The position numbers and the translations under genes were made by a program. This document shows, in pieces, positions 6,813-13,176 of a stretch of 16,516 bases of DNA (the first letter of the stretch is position 1; every line of letters begins with the position of its first letter). Below the pieces are notes generated by a model that ran no database searches, had not been told where the DNA came from, and was given only the letters and a program-made list of their open reading frames with translations. This stretch comes from an uncultured Collinsella sp. (GTDB taxonomy: Bacteria > Actinomycetota > Coriobacteriia > Coriobacteriales > Coriobacteriaceae), in assembly GCA_902492545.1 (NCBI GenBank), contig CABULX010000048.1, positions 1-16,516 on the forward strand, read 5' to 3'.

Positions 6813-9509
6813 ATGGAAGAGATGCCCAAGAACTACGATCCGTCGACCAACGAGCCGGCGATCCTGCAGAAGTGGCTCGACGGCGGCTACTACAAGCGCC
6901 GTGAGGGCGTGGGCGACTGCACCGTCACCATTCCGCCTCCCAACGTTACCGGCAAGCTTCACATGGGTCACGCTACCGACGACTCCATCCAGGACGCCAT
7001 CATTCGTATGGCCCGCATGCGCGGCAAGTCCACGCGCTGGGTGCTCGGAACCGATCACGCCGGTATCGCCACGCAGACCAAGGTCGACAAGAAGCTTAAA
7101 GAGGAGGGCATTAGCCGCCTGGAGATCGGTCGCGACAAGTTTGTCGACGCCTGCTGGGACTGGACCCACGAGTACGGCGGCATCATCGTCGAGCAGATCA
7201 AGCGTATGGGCTGCTCCGTCGACTTCGACAACGAGCGCTTCACCATGGACGAGGACTATGCCCAGGCCGTGCGCAAGGTCTTCTGCGACTGGTACCACGA
7301 CGGCCTGATTTATCGCGGCAAGCGCATCGTCAACTGGTGCCCCAACTGTACCACCGCCATCTCGGACGACGAGGCCGAGTACAAGGACGAGAAGGGCCAC
7401 CTGTGGCACCTGCGCTACCCGCTGACCGAGCCGGTCAACGGCCAGGACTACATCGTCGTCGCCACCACGCGCCCCGAGACCATGCTCGGCGACACGGGCG
7501 TCGCCGTCTCCCCGAAGGACCCCGAGAAGGCCGCCTTCGTGGGCAAGACCGTCAAGCTCCCCATCGTCGACCGCGAGATCCCCATCTTTGAGGATTGGCA
7601 TGTCGATGCCAACTTCGGTTCCGGCTTCGTCAAGGTCACCCCGGCCCACGACCCCAACGATTACGCCATGGGTCAGGCCCACGACCTGCCGCAGATCAAC
7701 ATCTTTGACGAGCACGCGGTGGTCGTCGAGGGCTATGGCGAGTTCACCGGCATGAACCGCGACGAGTGCCGCGAGGCCGTCATCAAGTGGTTCGAGGAGC
7801 ACGACCTGCTCGATCACGTCGAGGACCTCGATCACTCCGTCATGCACTGCTACCGCTGCGACGCCGCGCTTGAGCCGTGGCTGTCCGAGCAGTGGTTTGT
7901 GGCCGTCGACAAGCTCAAGGGGCCGGCGCTCGACGCCGTCAACTCCGGCAAGGTCACCTTCCACCCCGCGCGCTGGACGCAGACCTACACCACCTGGATG
8001 GAGAATCTTAAGGACTGGTGCATCAGCCGCCAGCTGTGGTGGGGCCACCGCATTCCCGTGTTCTACTGCGAGGACTGCGGCTGGGAGGACGCCCTTACCG
8101 AGGACACCGATGTGTGCCCCAAGTGCGGCGGTCATCACGTGCATCAGGACGAGAACGTGTTGGACACCTGGTTCAGCTCGCAGCTGTGGACTTTCGCCAC
8201 GCAGGGCTGGCCGCAAAAGCCGGAGCTGCTCGAGGGACATCACCCCACGACGGCGCTCGTCACCGCGCGCGACATCATCGCGCTGTGGGTCGCCCGCATG
8301 GTCATGAGCTCGCTGTACTTCCTGGACGAGGTGCCGTTTAAGGACGTCGTCATCTACCCGACGATCCTGGCCAAGGACGGCAGCCGCATGTCCAAGTCCA
8401 AGGGCAACGGCGTTGACCCCATGGACCTCATCGGTATGTACGGCGCCGACGCCATGCGCTTCAACCTGCTCACGCTGTGCACCAACAACCAGGATGTTAA
8501 GTTCGATGCGAACATCGATAAGAAGACTAAGAAGCTTATCGACAGCCCGCGTACCGACCAGGCTAAGTCGTTTGTGACCAAGATCTGGAACGCAAGCCGC
8601 TTCCTGCTTATGAACATGGAGGGCTACACGCCCGGCGAGCCCGTTGTGGAGACGCCGGCCGACGCCTGGATGTTCAGCCGCCTGGCAAAGGCCGTGAAGA
8701 TGGTCACCGAGGGTATTGAGAACTACACCTTTGGCGATATGGCCCGCGGCGTGCAGCAGTTCTTCTGGAACGAGGTCTGCGACTGGTACGTCGAGGTCAC
8801 TAAGGCTCGTCTGAAGGGCGAGGGCCGTCTGCAGGCTCAGCGCAACCTGATCTTTGTGCTCGACACCTCTATTCGCCTGATGCACCCGCTCATGCCGTTC
8901 GTCACCGAGGAGATCTGGGACAACATGCCGGCGAGCGTGCTCGATCTGGACGCCGAGGGCAACGTGGATCGCGCCGAGGCGCTCATGATCGCCAAGTGGC
9001 CGGAGCCCGCCGACTACGTCAAGTACGTCGATGAGCCCGCCGAGCGCGCATTTGAGCTGTGCCGCACCGTCGTGTCTGCCGCCCGCGCAACGCGTTCGCG
9101 TTATCGCTTGAGCCCCAAGGCCGAGCTCGACGTGGTCGTGCGCGCCGGTGCCGAGGATATCGAGAAACTCGAGAGCCTGCGTTCGACCATTGAGCCGCTG
9201 GCCAACACCGCTTCGCTGGTCATGGGTATCGACGTTGAGAAGCCGGCCGCGAGCATCGCCGTGGTCGACAGCGGCGTCGAGGTCTTTGTGGTACTCGAGG
9301 GCAAGGTTGACCTTTCGGCCGAGAAGGCACGCCTGGAGAAGGAGATTGCCGCGGCCCAGAAGGAGCTTGCCGGCTGCGAGAAGACGCTGGCCAACGAGGG
9401 CTTTATGGCTAAGGCCGCGCCTGCGGTGGTCCAGAAGAAGAGGGACCGTGCAGCTGAGCTCAAGGAGATCCTTGCGGCGCTGACTGCTCAGGTTGCTGAC
9501 TTCTCGTAG
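6813..9509 (+). CDS. valS: Valyl-tRNA synthetase
   Basis: This class I aminoacyl-tRNA synthetase charges tRNA-Val and edits mischarged threonine. The 898-residue length is normal for the family. ATG 6813 has AGGGAG 6 nt upstream. The ATP-binding HIGH motif appears as HMGH (50-53) after PPPNVTGKL, and the KMSKS motif as RMSKS (525-529). A zinc-finger-like insertion carries C419, C422, C435 and C438. The TTRPETMLGDT segment belongs to the CP1 editing domain. The C-terminal 70 or so residues form the coiled-coil tRNA-binding arm (LSAEKARLEKEIAAAQKEL and following). The gene has its own leader and is followed after 231 nt by folC, a frequent neighbour of valS in bacteria. Confidence 0.97.
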   Translation: MEEMPKNYDPSTNEPAILQKWLDGGYYKRREGVGDCTVTIPPPNVTGKLHMGHATDDSIQDAIIRMARMRGKSTRWVLGTDHAGIATQTKVDKKLKEEGISRLEIGRDKFVDACWDWTHEYGGIIVEQIKRMGCSVDFDNERFTMDEDYAQAVRKVFCDWYHDGLIYRGKRIVNWCPNCTTAISDDEAEYKDEKGHLWHLRYPLTEPVNGQDYIVVATTRPETMLGDTGVAVSPKDPEKAAFVGKTVKLPIVDREIPIFEDWHVDANFGSGFVKVTPAHDPNDYAMGQAHDLPQINIFDEHAVVVEGYGEFTGMNRDECREAVIKWFEEHDLLDHVEDLDHSVMHCYRCDAALEPWLSEQWFVAVDKLKGPALDAVNSGKVTFHPARWTQTYTTWMENLKDWCISRQLWWGHRIPVFYCEDCGWEDALTEDTDVCPKCGGHHVHQDENVLDTWFSSQLWTFATQGWPQKPELLEGHHPTTALVTARDIIALWVARMVMSSLYFLDEVPFKDVVIYPTILAKDGSRMSKSKGNGVDPMDLIGMYGADAMRFNLLTLCTNNQDVKFDANIDKKTKKLIDSPRTDQAKSFVTKIWNASRFLLMNMEGYTPGEPVVETPADAWMFSRLAKAVKMVTEGIENYTFGDMARGVQQFFWNEVCDWYVEVTKARLKGEGRLQAQRNLIFVLDTSIRLMHPLMPFVTEEIWDNMPASVLDLDAEGNVDRAEALMIAKWPEPADYVKYVDEPAERAFELCRTVVSAARATRSRYRLSPKAELDVVVRAGAEDIEKLESLRSTIEPLANTASLVMGIDVEKPAASIAVVDSGVEVFVVLEGKVDLSAEKARLEKEIAAAQKELAGCEKTLANEGFMAKAAPAVVQKKRDRAAELKEILAALTAQVADFS

Positions 9510-9562
9510 GCGGTACTGGGGGACGCGGTTTGGGGCATTGCTCGCTACTGCGGACACCTATT

Positions 9563-9584
9563 CCGCCGTTCTAACGAACGGCGG
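9563..9584 (+). terminator. Short perfect stem-loop after valS
   Basis: CCGCCGTTC (9563-9571) pairs with GAACGGCGG (9576-9584) around TAAC. No T-tract follows. It lies 54 nt after the valS stop and may protect or end the valS transcript; intrinsic termination is unproven. Confidence 0.4.
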
Positions 9585-9599
9585 CTGGCTCGACGCTGC

Positions 9600-9698
9600 A
9601 AACGCCTCTGATGGCCAATCTGCCGTTCAACTTCGGGCGCATGGGCATAAGCCCTATGCGCCCTTGTTTCACGGCACCTTGGCTCATCAGAGGCGTTT
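9600..9698. repeat. About 100-nt elaborate inverted repeat between valS and folC
   Basis: Nested stems share one axis. AAACGCCTCTGATG (9600-9613) pairs with 9685-9698 over 14 bp. GCCA (9614-9617) pairs with 9680-9683 after a 1-nt bulge, and TGCCGT (9621-9626) pairs with ACGGCA (9671-9676). GGGCGCAT (9635-9642) pairs with ATGCGCCC (9656-9663), and GGGC/GCCC closes an ATAA loop at 9647-9650. That is about 36 base pairs in one long hairpin, followed by TTTTC (the last T-run overlaps the outer arm). It could be a MITE or REP-like element, a structured RNA or a large terminator. No protein is encoded here. Confidence 0.75.
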
Positions 9699-9717
9699 TC
9701 GCTGACTATCCTCAACC

Positions 9718-9723
9718 TATACT
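9718..9723 (+). promoter_or_regulatory. Likely -10 box of folC
   Basis: TATACT lies 17 nt before the folC ATG at 9741 and would place the transcript start near 9730, leaving a leader of only about 10 nt. No clear -35 box is seen; TTTTCG near 9696-9701 is a poor match. Confidence 0.45.
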
Positions 9724-9740
9724 GTTTTATTTTTCTATGA

Positions 9741-11213
9741 ATGGCGGTTCTGAAAATGCCTAAGCGTTCTGGCTTGTATACCGTTCCTTTTGAGTTTGAT
9801 TTGCTTTCGTTTGGTGAGGCTGTGGGGCTTGCTGCCGACACGGGGCGGATTTCTGGGGATGCTGGGCCTCTGCTTGAGACGGTTGTCGATATGCTTGATG
9901 AGCTGGGGCGTCCGGACGAGTACTTTGATTGCATTCAGGTCGCCGGTACCAATGGCAAGACTTCGACTACGCGTTTTTCGGCTGCCATTCTTCGTGGTGA
10001 GGGACTCAAGACCGCGCTGTATACGTCGCCGCAGCTGGTGCGCTATCCCGAGCGCATGGAGGTTGACGGGCGCGTTGTGAGCGACGAGGCGTTTGCCCGT
10101 GGCGTTTCGGCAGCTGTCGAGGCGGGGCGCCGCGTGAATGCGCACCGTGTGGCGGCGGGGGAGCGCGCTTATACCATCACGCCGTTTGACCTGCTGACGG
10201 CTGCCGCACTTGTAGTGTTTGCCGAGGCCGCGGTGGATGTTGCCGTACTCGAGGTCGGCATGGGCGGTCGTTGGGACGCCACGAGTGCGACCGATCCCGT
10301 CGCCGTTGCCATTACGGGCATTGGGCTCGATCACACGCGCATCCTGGGCGACACGCTTGAGGCCATTGCGGGTGAGAAGGCGGCGGTTATCAAGCCCGGA
10401 CGTCTGGTTGTGCTGGGCGAGGGCACGCATGAGGCGAGTGTTCAACGCGTGATGGATGCTCGTTGTCGCGAGTGCGGCGTCGTGCCGCTCGTGGTAAGCC
10501 ACGCCACGACTAAGGTGCCGGAGCACGTGGGCGATACGGTTGAGTTTAGCTGCACCACGCCGCGTGCGATCTATACGTCGAGCATGGTCAAGCCGGCGTA
10601 TCAGCCGCAGAATGCTGCGTGCGCGATTATGCTGTGCGAGGGGTATCTGGGTCGCGAACTCGACCACGATGCGCTCGACGCTTCGCTTATGGGTTGTCCC
10701 ACGCCGGGTCGTTTTGACGTGCTGGGGACCGATCCGCTCAAGCTAATCGACGCCTGCCATAACCCCCAGAGCTGCGAGAACTTTGTGAGCGCGCTGGACG
10801 AGATCGATCCGTGCGTGGAGAATCGCCCCACGCTGCTGTGTGCCGCGCTGGCCGATAAGGACGTGGCGGGTATCGTTGACGTTCTGGTTCCGGCGTTCCC
10901 CCGCGTAGTCGTGACCCAGACCGATTCCGACCGCGCCCTGCCGGCAGAGGAGCTCGCCGCCCTGGTGGACGCCGATAAGCTCGCGGGCGTATACCAGAGC
11001 GTGCCCGAGGCCCTCGCGGCTTTCAAGGCCGCGGGCGAGCCCTTCGTAGCAGCCGGCACCATCACCCTAGCCGGCGAAGTAGCCGGCCTGCTGCGCCAAC
11101 CCATCCCCTCAGCAGTTGCGGTGAAATGCGGACTGTTTTACAAGCCAGAAGCCTCAAACAGTCCGTATATCACCGCAACTCAAAAGCAGCCAATTTGGGG
11201 CGGGGCTTTTTAG
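9741..11213 (+). CDS. folC: Folylpolyglutamate synthase / dihydrofolate synthase
   Basis: FolC adds glutamate to folates and, in many bacteria, makes dihydrofolate from dihydropteroate. The 490-residue product has the Mur-ligase fold. The P-loop is GTNGKTST (69-76), TSPQLVRYPERM is the folate-binding segment, and EVGMGGRWDATS and GLDHTRILGDT are typical of the central domain. DACHNP (337-342) is typical of the C-terminal domain. ATG 9741 has no Shine-Dalgarno sequence, and a TATACT box lies just upstream, suggesting a leaderless or nearly leaderless mRNA; M6 (9756) is an alternative. The last 32 or so residues, from about 459, are encoded by a palindromic repeat also found at 12651-12717, so the natural end was probably near residue 458. 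Codons are more T-ending than in valS or tig. It converges with the minus-strand peptidase gene. Confidence 0.92.
   Translation: MAVLKMPKRSGLYTVPFEFDLLSFGEAVGLAADTGRISGDAGPLLETVVDMLDELGRPDEYFDCIQVAGTNGKTSTTRFSAAILRGEGLKTALYTSPQLVRYPERMEVDGRVVSDEAFARGVSAAVEAGRRVNAHRVAAGERAYTITPFDLLTAAALVVFAEAAVDVAVLEVGMGGRWDATSATDPVAVAITGIGLDHTRILGDTLEAIAGEKAAVIKPGRLVVLGEGTHEASVQRVMDARCRECGVVPLVVSHATTKVPEHVGDTVEFSCTTPRAIYTSSMVKPAYQPQNAACAIMLCEGYLGRELDHDALDASLMGCPTPGRFDVLGTDPLKLIDACHNPQSCENFVSALDEIDPCVENRPTLLCAALADKDVAGIVDVLVPAFPRVVVTQTDSDRALPAEELAALVDADKLAGVYQSVPEALAAFKAAGEPFVAAGTITLAGEVAGLLRQPIPSAVAVKCGLFYKPEASNSPYITATQKQPIWGGAF
11114..11180. repeat. Dispersed palindromic repeat, copy 1 (inside the folC 3' end)
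   Basis: The 25-nt arms at 11114-11138 and 11156-11180 are inverted repeats with two mismatches, one of which is a G-U pair in RNA, around a 17-nt spacer. The left arm begins AGTTGCGGTGAAATGCGGAC. The same arms recur at 12651-12717 with a different spacer, so this is a repeated family and not a lone hairpin. It is translated as the FolC tail. Confidence 0.88.
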
Positions 11214-11219
11214 CTACCC
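11202..11219 (+). terminator. Putative folC 3'-end element, GGGGC-T-rich-AGCTACCC
   Basis: GGGGCTTTTTAGCTACCC overlaps the folC stop codon TAG at 11211-11213. A small stem can form (GGG with CCC, and GCT with AGC). Nearly the same sequence is read by the minus strand just after the DUF1667 gene (12739-12758), so it may be a shared 3'-end signal. Not a textbook terminator. Confidence 0.35.
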
Positions 11220-11252
11220 TGCACCTCACATTGACTTGCTTGTCACGAACTG

Positions 11253-11390
11253 GGCCTATCTACTACGTTTGACCGGTTACCCCCGACCACTTCGAAAAAT
11301 GCAAAAATAAAACCGCAGGTAGATGGCTTGCGGATTTTGCGAAAAGTCGGTTATGGTCGACCCATGCGGGTTAAACGTAGTAGATAGGCC
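11253..11390. mobile_element. MITE-like 138-bp element with 22-bp terminal inverted repeats
   Basis: The left end GGCCTATCTACTACGTTT-GACC (11253-11274) and the right end (11369-11390) are inverted repeats matching at 21 of 22 positions, the odd one being a possible G-U pair. A further CACGAA/TTCGTG pair lies outside (11244-11249 and 11394-11399). The interior also folds, for example CCGCA (11313-11317) with TGCGG (11329-11333). No ORF and no clear target duplication is visible. It lies between convergent genes. It could be a non-autonomous transposon or a structured RNA. Confidence 0.6.
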
Positions 11391-11415
11391 GTTTTCGTGG
11401 TGCGGCGTTTGCAAG

Positions 11416-11446
11416 ATGTGTCAAAGGGGCTGCCCCTTTGACACAT
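11416..11446. terminator. Perfect 14-bp stem-loop between convergent folC and peptidase genes
   Basis: ATGTGTCAAAGGGG (11416-11429) pairs perfectly with CCCCTTTGACACAT (11433-11446) around CTG. It begins 3 nt past the stop codon of the minus-strand peptidase gene and probably forms its 3' end, although no T-tract follows on either strand. Confidence 0.6.
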
Positions 11447-11449
11447 TGC

Positions 11450-12538
11450 CTAGTCTAGGCGGACCGAACCGTGGGGGTAGGCGTTGAGGATCTCGACGCC
11501 GGACTCGGTGACCAGGGCCAAGTCCTCGATGCGGACGCCGGTGCGGCCGGGGAGGTAGATGCCCGGCTCGATAGAAAACGTCATACCTGGCTCTACGACC
11601 TGCTCGTTGGCGAGCGAGACGTCGCCCGGCTCGTGGTCCTGCAGACCAATCGAGTGGCCCAGACGATGCGTAAAGTACTTGCCGTAGCCTGCGTTCTCGA
11701 TCACGTCGCGCGCGGCGCGGTCCAGGTCGCACATGCGCACGCCCGGGGCGATGAGCGCCTCGGCGGCCTCGTTGGCGCGGCGCACGATGTCGTAGATATG
11801 TGCCGTCTCCTCGTCCGTCTCGCCCCAAAAGAACGTGCGTGTCATGTCCGAGCAGTAGTTGCGGCGACGTCCGCCAATGTCGAACAGCACCACGTCGCCT
11901 CGCTTGAGTACGGTGTCGTCGGGCTCGTGATGCGGGTCTCCAGCGTTGGCGCCAAAGCTCACGATGGGCGGAAAGCTAAAGCCCTCGCAGCCGTGCTTGC
12001 GATACAGACTGAGCATCTGGTCGGCAATTTCGCGCTCCGTCACGCCCTCGTGGACGAGCTTGATAACATCGGCCACCACAGCGTCGTTAGCGGCCGAGGA
12101 CGCGCGCATGAGCTTCTGCTCGGTGGCATCCTTGTAGGTGCGTGCGTCGGTGACGGCAAAGTCGCCCAGGAAAAACTCGCTGGCGGCATGGCGCTCCATG
12201 AGGGGCATCAAAAAGCCGGAACGCATGACGGTGTCGATACCAAGCGGCTTGTCTGGGTCGATTTCACTCGCGATGGCGTCGGCCACGACGTCGGTATCGG
12301 TGTGATAGGCGACGCAGGCATTGTCGTACTCGGGCAGCTGATGCAGCGCGTTGACTAGGATCACCGGCTCGCTACCGCGTGTGAGCAGCACGCCGCAAAA
12401 ACGTTCGAACATATCGGCATAAAAGCCGGTCAGGTAATAGATCGACCACGGGTCGTTTACGAGCAGCTGTGCGCCGGGGTGCTGAGCCTCGAGCGCATCG
12501 AGCACGCGCGCCACACGCTGGTCATCGACATGTGCCAT
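11450..12538 (-). CDS. M24-family Xaa-Pro aminopeptidase
   Basis: This is a cytosolic dinuclear-metal peptidase that removes an N-terminal residue ahead of proline. From the ATG at 12538 the product has 362 residues, beginning MAHVDDQRVA. An AAAGGA ribosome binding site (12545-12550 on the plus strand) lies 6 nt upstream, which makes the longer start at 12577 unlikely. Residues 1-130 form the creatinase-type N-terminal domain (SIYYLTGFYADMFERF). The catalytic domain has the five metal ligands D220 (LFDIGG), D231 (SDMTRTFF), H295 (HRLGHSIGL), E324 (SIEPG) and E338 (RIEDL), all present. No signal peptide is seen. PepP/PepQ-type naming cannot be settled from sequence alone. It stands alone, with repeat-rich gaps on both sides. 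Confidence 0.92.
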   Translation of the reverse strand: MAHVDDQRVARVLDALEAQHPGAQLLVNDPWSIYYLTGFYADMFERFCGVLLTRGSEPVILVNALHQLPEYDNACVAYHTDTDVVADAIASEIDPDKPLGIDTVMRSGFLMPLMERHAASEFFLGDFAVTDARTYKDATEQKLMRASSAANDAVVADVIKLVHEGVTEREIADQMLSLYRKHGCEGFSFPPIVSFGANAGDPHHEPDDTVLKRGDVVLFDIGGRRRNYCSDMTRTFFWGETDEETAHIYDIVRRANEAAEALIAPGVRMCDLDRAARDVIENAGYGKYFTHRLGHSIGLQDHEPGDVSLANEQVVEPGMTFSIEPGIYLPGRTGVRIEDLALVTESGVEILNAYPHGSVRLD

Positions 12539-12544
12539 ACATCG

Positions 12545-12550
12545 TCCTTT
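12545..12550 (-). promoter_or_regulatory. Ribosome binding site of the M24 peptidase gene
   Basis: On the minus strand AAAGGA stands 6 nt before the ATG at 12538. It lies downstream of the longer in-frame start at 12577 and supports the shorter protein. Confidence 0.65.
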
Positions 12551-12571
12551 CGCTAGGGTGCCACCATGGTA

Positions 12572-12620
12572 TCCCAAGGCCGGCAGTTGGGGACGTTCCT
12601 TTTATGCCGGCACCTTGGGA
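12572..12620. repeat. Inverted repeat upstream of the M24 peptidase gene
   Basis: TCCCAAGG (12572-12579) pairs with CCTTGGGA (12613-12620), and CCGGCA (12580-12585) with TGCCGG (12605-12610), with a 2-nt bulge and a 19-nt loop. It lies in the probable 5' leader of the minus-strand peptidase mRNA, 22 nt before its ribosome binding site. Confidence 0.6.
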
Positions 12621-12650
12621 CACTCCTTTGCATCCCATGCGGCCCTCATA

Positions 12651-12717
12651 AGTTGCGGTGAAATACGGACTGTTGAGCGGCCTGAGGCCATAAAACAGTC
12701 CGTATTTCACCGCAATT
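12651..12717. repeat. Dispersed palindromic repeat, copy 2
   Basis: The 24-nt arms at 12651-12674 and 12694-12717 match at 23 of 24 positions as inverted repeats. The left arm begins AGTTGCGGTGAAATACGGAC, the same as copy 1 at 11114 except for one base. The spacer holds a second small hairpin, GGCC-TGA-GGCC (12679-12689). It lies downstream of the DUF1667 gene and may also help end that operon's transcript. Confidence 0.9.
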
Positions 12718-12738
12718 GAGGAGGGACGGGTGGATGGC

Positions 12739-12758
12739 GGGGTAGCTAAAAGAGCCCC
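12739..12758 (-). terminator. Putative 3'-end element of the three-gene minus-strand operon
   Basis: Read on the minus strand it is GGGGCTCTTTTAGCTACCCC, 4 nt after the DUF1667 stop codon. It can fold with GGG/CCC and GCT/AGC pairs. It nearly repeats the sequence at the end of folC (11202-11219). Confidence 0.35.
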
Positions 12759-12762
12759 GTCT

Positions 12763-13173
12763 CTAATTAGCTACTTGGGCTCGGTTGATGTCCATGCTGG
12801 CGATTAGGTTGATGTTGGTGTCTAGGAGGTTCTCTAGCACGATGTCGCCCATGCGGATGGGGGCGTTGACGACTAGGCCTCGGATGAAGTTCATGGCTTG
12901 GGTGTGGAGTGCCAGCGGGATGGCTTCGGATGTGCGGACGGGGAGCAGGGCTTCGTCGCCGCCGGAGACAGCCACGGTCGTCGTGAGCACGCGCATGGGG
13001 CAGGTGAGCTCCTGATGTGCGAACTTATCGCCGCGCAGGCAGTTGTTGCCGGTTACGGAGCGCACTTCTACCACGGCGCCGTCTGCGTCACGCTCTACCT
13101 CTACGGTCAGGAGGCATTCGGATGGGCAGGTGGTGCAGTTGAACTGCAGCGTCTCGGTCGCATTCGTGCTCAT
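12763..13173 (-). CDS. DUF1667 cysteine-rich small protein, probable iron-sulfur electron-transfer subunit
   Basis: This 136-residue protein carries the DUF1667 pattern: C13-x2-C16-x3-C20, then GNNC (C45) in NNCLRGDKFAHQE, and CPMRVLTTTV (58-67) followed by LLPVRTSEAIP. C13, C16, C20 and C45 could bind an iron-sulfur cluster; C58 is an additional cysteine. Its start is 3 nt past the stop of the upstream oxidoreductase gene, and its AGGAGG site (plus-strand 13183-13188) lies inside that gene, so the two are translationally close. From general knowledge, DUF1667 proteins commonly sit beside GlpA/LhgO-like and pyridine-nucleotide oxidoreductases in anaerobes, suggesting a role like the small iron-sulfur subunit of GlpABC. 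The exact function is unproven. Confidence 0.88.
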   Translation of the reverse strand: MSTNATETLQFNCTTCPSECLLTVEVERDADGAVVEVRSVTGNNCLRGDKFAHQELTCPMRVLTTTVAVSGGDEALLPVRTSEAIPLALHTQAMNFIRGLVVNAPIRMGDIVLENLLDTNINLIASMDINRAQVAN

Positions 13174-13176
13174 GAG

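Noticed and set aside
6723..9557. 944-residue open frame on the minus strand over valS
   Set aside because: Antisense shadow of valS with no recognisable domain; valS motifs HMGH and RMSKS prove the plus-strand gene.
12469..12710. Short frames of about 60 residues between the peptidase and DUF1667 genes
   Set aside because: They are made largely of the inverted repeats at 12572-12620 and 12651-12717 and have no coding character.
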